Part shown: positions 26,549 to 33,880 of the stretch, piece by piece
Position numbering within the stretch: position 1 is the stretch's first letter
How the letters are laid out: each line of letters starts with the position of its first letter
From: Paracoccus aestuariivivens
Lineage (GTDB): Bacteria > Pseudomonadota > Alphaproteobacteria > Rhodobacterales > Rhodobacteraceae
Reading direction: 5' to 3'
NCBI RefSeq assembly: GCF_009711225.1
Contig: NZ_WMIE01000005.1
Span: forward strand, 180,240-244,239
DNA: 64,000 bases
The notes under the pieces: generated by a model
The model's database searches: none
Told to the model about the DNA's origin: nothing
What the model saw: only the letters and a program-made list of their open reading frames with translations
Translations under genes and position numbers: made by a program

Positions 26549-27452
26549 ACTCTCCGAAGGCGCGCGGACCGTCCGGCAGGTCTAATTCGTGCGTGACCGA
26601 TAGCGTCGCGGCATCGATCCAGACCAGATTGTTCGAATCCCAATGCGCCACCACGACGCCCGAACCATCGGGCAGAGCAGCGATCCCTTCGGGATAGTCT
26701 CCGGTTTCGAGCGTGGCGAGTTGCGCCCGTGTATCGGGATCAAAGACGGTCACGGTTCCCGCATATTGATTGGTCACGAAACCGCGTCCTTTGGCAAAAG
26801 CTATACCATAGGGGTGACTGCCGGTCGGGACTTGTCCGATCATCCTGCCTTGAACCGGATCGACGACGCTGACGGTATCGCTTCGCACATCAGCGGTCCA
26901 TATCAGCCCCTTATGGAATGTTATCGCGTAGGGATGCTTCCCGACCTTGACCCGCACCCACAAATCGCCGGTTTCCGTGTCATAGACCGAGATCTGATCC
27001 TCGTCCCGATCCGCCGTAGCCACCAACCTGCCGTCAGTCGCCACGCCTGCAGGGGCCTTACCGGTCGGGACGGTCCAAAGCTGCTGCAACGACGCATCCA
27101 GCCGAAACAGACGCGCCTGATACCAATCGGTGACAAACACCCCTCCGTCTTTCGTTGCAGCCAGACCGAAGGCACCTTCGGGAAAGTCCTTGGTCAAGGT
27201 GACCGCGCCGCTTTCATCCAGCACCGTCAGCCTTCCGGTCTTGGCGGATATGACATAGGCCCGCTGATGGTCAGGATCATAAGCCACAGGGGCGGGCGCG
27301 CCCCCGACAGGGGTTTCGGCCAGTATCTTGCCGGATTGCAGATTAATGACCGACACGGCATCCGCGTTCTGAGACGTCACGAAGGCCAGATCCGCAGCAC
27401 CTGCCGATCCGGCCCACAGTCCGACCGCCAGCGCGGAAACTGCGCGGATCAT
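26529..27452 (-). CDS. Periplasmic YVTN/YncE-type beta-propeller protein
   Basis: Signal peptide (to AGSAGA) followed by about seven propeller repeats with motifs such as DAVSVINLQSGK, YAITFHKGLIWTADV and GTVTVFDPDTRAQLATLETGDYPEGIAALPDG. It has 307 residues. Propellers of this kind accompany PQQ alcohol dehydrogenase clusters, but their role is unknown. It starts inside the stop of the MxaD-like gene, so the two form an operon opposite the ABC cluster. A second, different propeller lies at 29407. Confidence 0.85.
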   Translation of the reverse strand: MIRAVSALAVGLWAGSAGAADLAFVTSQNADAVSVINLQSGKILAETPVGGAPAPVAYDPDHQRAYVISAKTGRLTVLDESGAVTLTKDFPEGAFGLAATKDGGVFVTDWYQARLFRLDASLQQLWTVPTGKAPAGVATDGRLVATADRDEDQISVYDTETGDLWVRVKVGKHPYAITFHKGLIWTADVRSDTVSVVDPVQGRMIGQVPTGSHPYGIAFAKGRGFVTNQYAGTVTVFDPDTRAQLATLETGDYPEGIAALPDGSGVVVAHWDSNNLVWIDAATLSVTHELDLPDGPRAFGEFTGRQH

Positions 27453-28000
27453 TCGGCCTTGCCGAACCTTTCGGCCAGCGCATCCAGACCTGCCTGATAG
27501 ATTCCGGTGACCGCAGCGATTGCCGCCTCGTCATTCTGATCGGCGGGCGGGTTGTTATTGGGGAAACCGCGATAGAAGCCGCCTTTCCAGCTGACCACCG
27601 CTTTGCCCGCATCGTCCTTGACGCAAATCGTCGAGGCATAGTTCGTGACCGGCAGGACCGAGACTTCGACCGCTTCGATCCGGTATCCGTAGCAGCGCTT
27701 GTCGGGCTGAATCTTGGACAGGATCTCGGTGATGGTAGGGTCGCCGGCTTCGGCTTTCAGATGCAAGACCCGTTCGGATTTCTCGGGTTGGTCGACCGAG
27801 CCATCGCCCTTGATCTCGACTTTATCGACTGCGGGATGCCAGCTCATATCCTCGAACTTGCCGATTGCGGCCCATACCTCGTCGGGCGAGGCGTTCAATT
27901 TCTGATCCAGCTCCAGCTTCAGCCGCACCGGACCATGGGCATGTGCCGCACCCGCCAGCGCCATCGTCGCGCCAAGTGTCATGGCCAGAAATCGGTTCAT
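27449..28000 (-). CDS. MxaD-like SRPBCC family periplasmic protein
   Basis: Exported 183-residue protein (signal to AAHA/HG) with the SRPBCC/polyketide-cyclase fold. KLNASPDEVWAAIGKFEDMSWHPAVDKVEIKG resembles MxaD of methanol oxidation clusters, where it helps methanol dehydrogenase pass electrons to cytochrome. ATG 28000 is set by GGAGGAG just upstream. A longer open frame upstream is not protein-like. It is divergent from the ABC cluster with 201 bases between. Confidence 0.85.
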   Translation of the reverse strand: MNRFLAMTLGATMALAGAAHAHGPVRLKLELDQKLNASPDEVWAAIGKFEDMSWHPAVDKVEIKGDGSVDQPEKSERVLHLKAEAGDPTITEILSKIQPDKRCYGYRIEAVEVSVLPVTNYASTICVKDDAGKAVVSWKGGFYRGFPNNNPPADQNDEAAIAAVTGIYQAGLDALAERFGKAE

Positions 28001-28099
28001 CTTGCAGTCTCCTCCGGTAAGGCGCGGGGCGGGCCTTTGGACCCGCAGCGATAGTGCGCCTGATATCCGGACCTTGCCCCGCAGCGTCCGGTTGCGTCC

Positions 28100-28114
28100 A
28101 TACGACAAACGTAT
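28100..28114. promoter_or_regulatory. ATACG-N5-CGTAT palindrome in a divergent promoter region
   Basis: Perfect five-base inverted repeat around ACAAA, centred between the divergent MxaD-like and ABC-binding-protein genes. The symmetry and place suggest the operator of a dimeric regulator, possibly LuxR-type as in other PQQ dehydrogenase systems; the regulator is not in the window. Confidence 0.45.
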
Positions 28115-28201
28115 CGGGTGATTTTCCCCGAGTCGGGTCGGGGTCTTTGCCGGGTTGGCGCGGGCCGTTTCCCCCGCCATGATGCCTAGGGGAGGACGGT
28201 C

Positions 28202-29398
28202 ATGAAGGGCAGAATCATCATACTTTTGGCGGGGTTGTCTGCAACTGCCCCTGCCAATGCGCAGCAGCCAGCCGCGCAGAAAACGGTTCAGACCGTGCAG
28301 GCTGCAGTGCTGCGCGTCGATATGCCGGAACTGCCGCCGATCTCGCGTCTGGACACTCCGCCCGGGGATCTGGGTTTCGCCGGTGCGAGGCTCGCGATCG
28401 AGGACAATGACACCACGGGTCGCTTCATGGGGCAGGACTTTGACGCCACCGAGATCACGGCGACGCCCGAAACTGCCAGCGCGGAACTGGACAAGCTGCT
28501 GGCCGAAGGCGTCAGCTTCGTCGTGACGCTGGCAAACGAAGAGCAGACCCTGAAACTGGCGGATCAGGCGGGCGACAAGGCGCTGATCTTCAATGCCCGC
28601 GCGCGGGGGGATCGTCTGCGCGGGGCGGATTGCCGCTTCAACATGATTCACACCGCGCCCAGCCACGCCATGTTGGCCGATGGGCTGGCACAGTTCCTGA
28701 TGTGGAAAAAATGGACGAACTGGTTCCTGATCGCAGGCAGCCACCCCGAGGATATCGCGCTGGCGGATGCCTATCGCCGCGCGGCAACCAAATTCGGGGC
28801 GAAGATCGTCGAGGAACGAACCTACGAAGATACCGGCGGTGGGCGGCGCTCGGATAGCGGCCATGTGCAGGTCCAGCAGCAAATGCCGGTATTCACTCAA
28901 CGTGCCAAGGAACACGATGTCGTTGTGGCGGCGGATGAGGCGGGGATTTTCGCGCCATGGCTGCCCTATCAGACATGGGACCCGCGGCCGGTGACGGGTT
29001 CGGCGGGTCTGGTACCGCATAGTTGGCATCCCGCGCTGGAGGCTTGGGGCGCGACGCAATTCCAGAACCGTTTCGAAAAACTCGCCACCCGCCGTATGTG
29101 GGACGAGGATTACCAGACATGGCTTGCCTTGCGCATGATCGGCGAGGCCGCAACGCGGACCCAAAGCACCGATGCGCCCATGCTCAAGGAATTCATGCTT
29201 TCTGACAAGTTCGAGGTCGCGGGTTTCAAGGGTCAGAAACTGACGATGCGCGACTGGGACCACCAGCTGCGTCAACCGATCCTGCTGACCACCGGAGACG
29301 TGACCGCCTCGGTCAGTCCGCAGGACCAATATCTGCACCAGACCTCGGCGCTGGACACGCTGGGCATCGACCGTCCCGAAACCCAATGCAAATTCTGA
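28202..29398 (+). CDS. ABC substrate-binding protein of the PQQ alcohol dehydrogenase system
   Basis: Exported 398-residue protein with the type I periplasmic-binding fold, akin to the branched-chain amino acid binding proteins but of the variant found beside PQQ dehydrogenases. Landmarks are GARLAIEDNDTTGRFMGQDF, FVVTLANEEQTLKLAD and FNMIHTAPSHAMLADGLAQFLMWKKWTNWFLI. GGGGAGGAC precedes ATG. It heads a six-gene plus-strand run that includes an export-type ABC transporter, so it may sense or present a compound rather than import one. Confidence 0.85.
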   Translation: MKGRIIILLAGLSATAPANAQQPAAQKTVQTVQAAVLRVDMPELPPISRLDTPPGDLGFAGARLAIEDNDTTGRFMGQDFDATEITATPETASAELDKLLAEGVSFVVTLANEEQTLKLADQAGDKALIFNARARGDRLRGADCRFNMIHTAPSHAMLADGLAQFLMWKKWTNWFLIAGSHPEDIALADAYRRAATKFGAKIVEERTYEDTGGGRRSDSGHVQVQQQMPVFTQRAKEHDVVVAADEAGIFAPWLPYQTWDPRPVTGSAGLVPHSWHPALEAWGATQFQNRFEKLATRRMWDEDYQTWLALRMIGEAATRTQSTDAPMLKEFMLSDKFEVAGFKGQKLTMRDWDHQLRQPILLTTGDVTASVSPQDQYLHQTSALDTLGIDRPETQCKF

Positions 29399-29406
29399 GG
29401 CCACAG

Positions 29407-30381
29407 ATGAAACATCTTTCGACTGCCATCCTGACCTCGGCGATCTGCCTTGGGCTGGGAAGCCCCGCGCTGGCGAACCGCGTTTTCGTCAGCAACGAAA
29501 AGGGCAATGACGTCACAGTTCTGGATAGCACCACGCTCGAGGTGATCGGTCATTACCCCGTCGGCGCCCGTCCCCGTGGCATTACCATCAGCCCAGACGG
29601 CAAGGAGTTGTATGTCTGCGCCTCGGATGACGATCTGGTGCGGGTCTTCAACCCCGAAACCATGGAGGAAATGCACACGCTGCCTTCTGGGCCGGACCCC
29701 GAACTGTTCGTGCTGCACCCGTCGGGCAATCCGCTTTACATCGCGAACGAGGACGACAACCTTGTGACCGTGGTCGATACCAAGACCCACAAGATGTTGG
29801 CGGAAATTCCGGTGGGCGTCGAACCCGAGGGCATGGGGATCAGTCCCGATGGCAAGGTGGTCATCAACACCTCGGAAACCACCAATATGGCGCATTTCAT
29901 CAACAGCGAAACCTACGAGATTTTCGCCAACGTCCTCGTCGACAGCCGCCCCCGCTTTGCTCAATATAATGACGCCGGAACAAAGCTTTACGTCAGCGCC
30001 GAGATCGGCGGTACGGTCAGCGTCATCAATCCCGAAACGCAGGCCATCGAGAAGAAGATCACCTTCGACATTCCCGGCGTTCTGCCCGAGGCGATCCAAC
30101 CCGTCGGCGTACGCGTGACCAAGGATGGCAAAAAGGTGTTCGTGGCGCTTGGTCCGGCGAACCGCGTCGCGGTCATCAATGGCGAAACCGACGAGGTCGA
30201 GGATTACCTGCTGGTCGGCCAGCGCGTCTGGCAGATGGGCTTCACGCCGGATGAGAAATACCTGTTCACCACGAACGGTAACTCGAACGACGTCTCGGTG
30301 ATCGACGTCGCCGAAAACAAGGTCGTGAAATCCGTCCCCGTGGGTCAGCAGCCTTGGGGCGTGGTGGTCGCGCCCAACTGA
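29407..30381 (+). CDS. PQQ-catabolism-associated YVTN beta-propeller protein
   Basis: Exported 324-residue propeller, with signal to SPALA and repeats such as NRVFVSNEKGNDVTVLDSTTLEVIGHYPVGARPRGITISPDGKELYVCASDDD. This is the family seen with PQQ-linked ABC systems. ATG 29407 lies eight bases after the previous stop. Role unknown; a scaffold or ligand-binding part of the neighbouring transporter is possible. Confidence 0.88.
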   Translation: MKHLSTAILTSAICLGLGSPALANRVFVSNEKGNDVTVLDSTTLEVIGHYPVGARPRGITISPDGKELYVCASDDDLVRVFNPETMEEMHTLPSGPDPELFVLHPSGNPLYIANEDDNLVTVVDTKTHKMLAEIPVGVEPEGMGISPDGKVVINTSETTNMAHFINSETYEIFANVLVDSRPRFAQYNDAGTKLYVSAEIGGTVSVINPETQAIEKKITFDIPGVLPEAIQPVGVRVTKDGKKVFVALGPANRVAVINGETDEVEDYLLVGQRVWQMGFTPDEKYLFTTNGNSNDVSVIDVAENKVVKSVPVGQQPWGVVVAPN

Positions 30382-30406
30382 ATAATCATAATCGGAGGAG
30401 GAAAAC

Positions 30407-30973
30407 ATGACACGATTGCTGACCATTCTGATGCTGATGGCGGGCCTTTCGGCCCCCGCCTATGCGCAGGAAACCCCGCCCGAGAAACCGGCTGATGCCG
30501 CCGCCAAGGCCGAAGCCGCCGAGATGGAGGAAGGCGAAGAAGAAGGCGAGGAGGAGGAGCAGACCGCCGCTGCCGAGGGAGTGCATGAGGCCGGCGCAAA
30601 GTTCGACTACGGCTTCTCGGGGATGCTGGCGCGTGACAACCGCGTCCAGCTTGCGCCCCTGACTTTGGCCTCGGGCAAGCCGGTCGCCAGCGCCGAATAC
30701 AAGCTGAAATCGGGTGGCTATTACCGCATCGACATCACCGCTGACGGAAGTCAGGAACTGGCGCTTTCGGGCGGTGACTTCTTCCGCTCGGTCTGGGTCA
30801 ACGAAATCGTCGTCAACGATATCGAGATCCGTCCGACGGGTGTGCATTCGCTGGAGTTCGACGATGCGGGCACGGCCACGATGAGTTTCGTTGCTATTGT
30901 TCCGGGACGTTATACGCTGTCCATTCCCGGTTCGCATGGCGAAACCCAGCAGGCCGTCTTCAACATCCAGTAA
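30407..30973 (+). CDS. Periplasmic protein with Glu-rich segment, function unknown
   Basis: Signal peptide to APAYA/Q, then an Ala/Lys/Glu linker with an acidic run (EMEEGEEEGEEEEQ, about residues 40-53), then a folded domain of about 120 residues (ARDNRVQLAPLTLASGKPVASAEYKLKSGGYYRIDITADGSQELALSGGDFFRS) that looks all-beta, perhaps cupredoxin-like in outline but without obvious copper ligands. It is not recognised. GGAGGAGG precedes ATG. It sits between the propeller and the ABC ATPase, so it belongs to the PQQ-associated system. The acidic run could bind cations. Confidence 0.8.
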   Translation: MTRLLTILMLMAGLSAPAYAQETPPEKPADAAAKAEAAEMEEGEEEGEEEEQTAAAEGVHEAGAKFDYGFSGMLARDNRVQLAPLTLASGKPVASAEYKLKSGGYYRIDITADGSQELALSGGDFFRSVWVNEIVVNDIEIRPTGVHSLEFDDAGTATMSFVAIVPGRYTLSIPGSHGETQQAVFNIQ

Positions 30974-30976
30974 CGC

Positions 30977-31012
30977 AAAAGGAGGTGCGGGTCTGGTCCG
31001 GACCCGCCCATA
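30977..31012 (+). promoter_or_regulatory. Distant Shine-Dalgarno with hairpin-looped spacer
   Basis: AAAAGGAGGTG (30977-30986) is a near-perfect ribosome-binding site but lies 27 bases before ATG 31013. Between them GCGGGTC (30987-30993) and GACCCGC (31001-31007) form a perfect hairpin. If folded, about six unpaired bases remain between the site and ATG, a normal spacing. No alternative in-frame start exists nearer. Confidence 0.6.
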
Positions 31013-31735
31013 ATGCTGCAAGACGCACTTTCCATCCAGAATGTCAGCCATAATTTCGGTCGCTTCGAGGCTTTGAAGAATGTCTCGCTGACGGTGCCGC
31101 GCGGCAGCTTTACCGCCCTTCTGGGCATAAACGGCGCGGGCAAGACGACGCTGTTCTCGCTGGTCACGCGGCTTTACGACAATGCCTCGGGCCGCATTGA
31201 GGTAGCGGGGCATGATCTGCGCCGCGCACCGGGTGCGGCTTTGGCGCGGTTGGGCGTCGTGTTCCAGTCCCGCTCGCTTGATACCGATCTGACCGTGGCG
31301 CAGAACCTTGCCTATCATGCTGCCCTGCACGGGATCTCGCGCCGCGAGGCCATGACCCGAGCAACCGAGGTCATGGCTATGGTGGGCCTCTCGGACCGGT
31401 TGCAAGCCAAGGTTTCGGCCCTATCGGGCGGGCAGCAACGGCGCGCGGAAATCGCCCGCGCGCTGATCCATCGCCCCGAGATCCTGCTGCTGGATGAAGC
31501 GACGGTGGGCCTTGACGTCAAGTCCCGCGCCGAGGTCGTGGAACTGACCCGCGACCTGACCCGCAGCGGCGTTTCGGCGCTGTGGGCCACGCATATCATG
31601 GATGAAATCCGCCCCGAGGACGGTCTTGTCATCCTGCACAAGGGGCAGGTTCTGGCCGATGGATCGGCCCAGGACATCACGGCAGGCGGCGATCTGACCC
31701 GGACCTTCCTGCGGCTCACGGGTGAAAACACATGA
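31013..31735 (+). CDS. ABC transporter ATP-binding protein, PQQ alcohol dehydrogenase system
   Basis: ATPase of an ABC-2-type exporter. Walker A GINGAGKTT, Q-loop VVFQSRSLD, signature LSGGQQRRAEIARAL, Walker B ILLLDEA with TVGLDVKSR, and the switch His in WATHIMDE are all present in 240 residues. It overlaps the permease gene by four bases. Translation probably uses the looped-spacer ribosome-binding site upstream. The exported compound is unknown. Confidence 0.92.
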   Translation: MLQDALSIQNVSHNFGRFEALKNVSLTVPRGSFTALLGINGAGKTTLFSLVTRLYDNASGRIEVAGHDLRRAPGAALARLGVVFQSRSLDTDLTVAQNLAYHAALHGISRREAMTRATEVMAMVGLSDRLQAKVSALSGGQQRRAEIARALIHRPEILLLDEATVGLDVKSRAEVVELTRDLTRSGVSALWATHIMDEIRPEDGLVILHKGQVLADGSAQDITAGGDLTRTFLRLTGENT

Positions 31736-32550
31736 GCCATGAACTGACCCCACGCATGTGGCTGACCGCATTCCTTGGCATCGCGCGGCGCGAGACCCTG
31801 CGCTTCGTCAACCAGCGCGGGCGTTTCCTTGCGGCTCTGGTCCGGCCATTGGTCTGGCTGTTCATCTTTGCCGCCGGATTTCGCGCGGTGCTGGGCCTGT
31901 CCATCACGCCGCCCTACCAGACCTATGTGCTGTACGAGGTCTACGTGACCCCCGGCCTTGTCGCGATGATCCAGTTGTTCAACGGGATGCAGTCCTCGCT
32001 TTCGATGGTCTATGACCGCGAGACGGGGGCAATGCGGACGCTATTGGTCAGTCCGTTTCCGCGTTGGTTCCTGCTGGCCTCGAAGCTGGTGGCGGGGGTG
32101 ATCGTCTCGATCATCCAGGTCTATACCTTCCTTGCCATCGCGTGGTTCTGGGATGTCGAGCCGCCGCTGATCGGCTATCTGACGGTTCTGCCCGCGCTGG
32201 TCCTGTCGGGGCTGATGCTGGGGGCGATGGGGCTGTTCCTGTCCTCGGCCATCCGGCAGCTGGAGAACTTCGCCGGCGTGATGAACTTCGTCATCTTCCC
32301 GATGTTCTTTGCCTCGACCGCGCTGTACCCGCTATGGCGGATGCGGGAAAGCTCGACTCTTTTGCATGACATTTGCGCGGTCAATCCCTTCACCCATGCG
32401 GTGGAGTTGATCCGCTTTGCCCTTTACGGGAAATTAGATCTGCTGTCCTTTTCGGTGGTGACGGGATGCCTGATCCTGTTCTTCGGTGCGGCGGTCTTCA
32501 TGTATGATCCGGCCAAGGGACTTTGGGCACGACGAAAGGGGGGATTATGA
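31732..32550 (+). CDS. ABC-2 type permease, PQQ alcohol dehydrogenase system
   Basis: Membrane subunit of 272 residues with about six hydrophobic helices (e.g. FLAALVRPLVWLFIFAAGFRAVLG and VVTGCLILFFGAAVFMYD) and the ABC-2 segment FFASTALYPLWRM. It pairs with the preceding ATPase (ATGA overlap). Similar permeases are found beside exaA/pedE-type and xoxF dehydrogenases. The direction is probably outward. Confidence 0.9.
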   Translation: MSHELTPRMWLTAFLGIARRETLRFVNQRGRFLAALVRPLVWLFIFAAGFRAVLGLSITPPYQTYVLYEVYVTPGLVAMIQLFNGMQSSLSMVYDRETGAMRTLLVSPFPRWFLLASKLVAGVIVSIIQVYTFLAIAWFWDVEPPLIGYLTVLPALVLSGLMLGAMGLFLSSAIRQLENFAGVMNFVIFPMFFASTALYPLWRMRESSTLLHDICAVNPFTHAVELIRFALYGKLDLLSFSVVTGCLILFFGAAVFMYDPAKGLWARRKGGL

Positions 32551-33140
32551 AGGGGTTCATTCTGGCGCTTGTACTGACCGGTGCAACCGCCGCACATGCC
32601 GAGTCGAGCACCGATCCCGATTGGCCCTGTATCCAGCGCAAGCAGCCGCACCTTTCGCTGGGGCAGATGTGGTCCGGTCCCGAGCCCGACGATGCAATCC
32701 GCGCCATGGCAAGCATGCCCGAAATCGCGCATCTGGCCGAGCGGCTTGAGCAGCGTCGCCTGCCGATCGAGCAGGCCACGACCGAGATCGGCGAATTTGC
32801 TTCGGGGGCGGATAACCGGAAACTGACCGCGTTGATGGTGGCGATCTTTGATCGGGTGGACCCGCAGCGCAGCGCACTGATTTCGGGGATCGCGCGCTAC
32901 GGGCACAAGCAGGTGGATTTGGCCAATCGGATCGAGGATCACCGCGCCAAGATGACGGAACTAGAAAAAGCAGAGAAGCCTGATTTCGATGCCATCGACG
33001 AAACGGAAAAACAGCTCGACTGGGATATGAGGATTTTTCAGGACCGGCAGCAATCGCTGACTTATGTCTGTGAAACACCCGTCATTCTTGAACAGCGGGT
33101 TTTTGCGCTGGCACGGGCAATTCAGGCGGGTCTGAAATGA
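32547..33140 (+). CDS. Uncharacterised exported protein of the PQQ/ABC cluster
   Basis: Signal peptide to AAHA/ESS, then a largely alpha-helical protein (197 residues in all) with two cysteines, one near the mature N-terminus (DWPCIQRKQPHLSLGQMWSGP) and one near the end (LTYVCETPVILEQ), which could form a disulfide. No family is recognised. The start overlaps the permease stop and its own stop overlaps mobA, so it is tied to the ABC system by position. Confidence 0.8.
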   Translation: MKGFILALVLTGATAAHAESSTDPDWPCIQRKQPHLSLGQMWSGPEPDDAIRAMASMPEIAHLAERLEQRRLPIEQATTEIGEFASGADNRKLTALMVAIFDRVDPQRSALISGIARYGHKQVDLANRIEDHRAKMTELEKAEKPDFDAIDETEKQLDWDMRIFQDRQQSLTYVCETPVILEQRVFALARAIQAGLK

Positions 33141-33739
33141 GCCGTCCCCCCGCGATCATTCTGGCCGGAGGGCTGTCGACCCGCATGGGCGGCGGCAATA
33201 AAGGGCTGCGGCTGCTGGCAGGCGAAACGCTGCTGTCGCGGGTCATCGCGCGGATGCGCCCGCAATGTGATCTGCTGGCCCTGAATGCCAACGGTCATCC
33301 CGACCAGTTCGAGGATTATGACCTGCCGGTGATTGCCGACGGATTCGGGGGCTTTCCTGGGCCACTTGCGGGGATTCTGGCAGGAATGGAGTGGGCGGCA
33401 GCGCAAGGTATGGATTGCGTGGTCAGCGTCAGCGTGGATACCCCTTTCCTGCCGCAGGATCTGGTCCACCGCCTGCGCGAGGCCAAGGGACGCAACGGGC
33501 TGGCCATCGCTGCCAGCGAAGCCCCGAACGGAGAGTTGCGCGATCATCCAACATGCGGGTTATGGCCGGTCGGTCTGGCTGATGACCTGCATGCTGCACT
33601 GGAATCGGGGCTGCACCGGACCGGTCAGTTCGCGGCGGCCTATGATCCGGGGCGCGCGGTCTTCAACAGCAATCCGGTCGATCCCTTCCTGAACCTCAAC
33701 TCGCCTCAGGATTTGGCAGATGCGGCGCGATACCTGTAA
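33137..33739 (+). CDS. mobA: Molybdenum cofactor guanylyltransferase MobA
   Basis: Adds GMP to molybdopterin to make the guanine dinucleotide cofactor used by enzymes such as formate dehydrogenase. IILAGGLSTRMGGGNKGLRLLAG is the nucleotide-binding start, with VSVDTPFLP and the C-terminal FLNLNSPQDL also characteristic. The 200 residues fit. It is translationally coupled to the PQQ/ABC run. The fdnG product at the left end of the window would need this cofactor. Confidence 0.94.
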   Translation: MSRPPAIILAGGLSTRMGGGNKGLRLLAGETLLSRVIARMRPQCDLLALNANGHPDQFEDYDLPVIADGFGGFPGPLAGILAGMEWAAAQGMDCVVSVSVDTPFLPQDLVHRLREAKGRNGLAIAASEAPNGELRDHPTCGLWPVGLADDLHAALESGLHRTGQFAAAYDPGRAVFNSNPVDPFLNLNSPQDLADAARYL

Positions 33740-33820
33740 TGATTGCGCCAACAGGCCTTTCTCGGGTTTCCCCTCGGGTTCCTGACCTGTAACCAGTTTC
33801 CGCGAATCGACGGTATCCAA

Positions 33821-33835
33821 TGGTATACATTTACC
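33821..33835. promoter_or_regulatory. GTATAC-type inverted repeat before the Nramp-like gene
   Basis: TGGTATACATTTACC contains GGTA/TACC inverted around six bases, about 45 bases before the start codon. A very similar GGTATACC palindrome lies before the aldehyde dehydrogenase gene. GntR-family regulators often use such sites; the assignment is tentative. Confidence 0.3.
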
Positions 33836-33880
33836 GGATGCCGCGGGATGGAATCTGAATTACAATGAGAGGAGGCAAGG

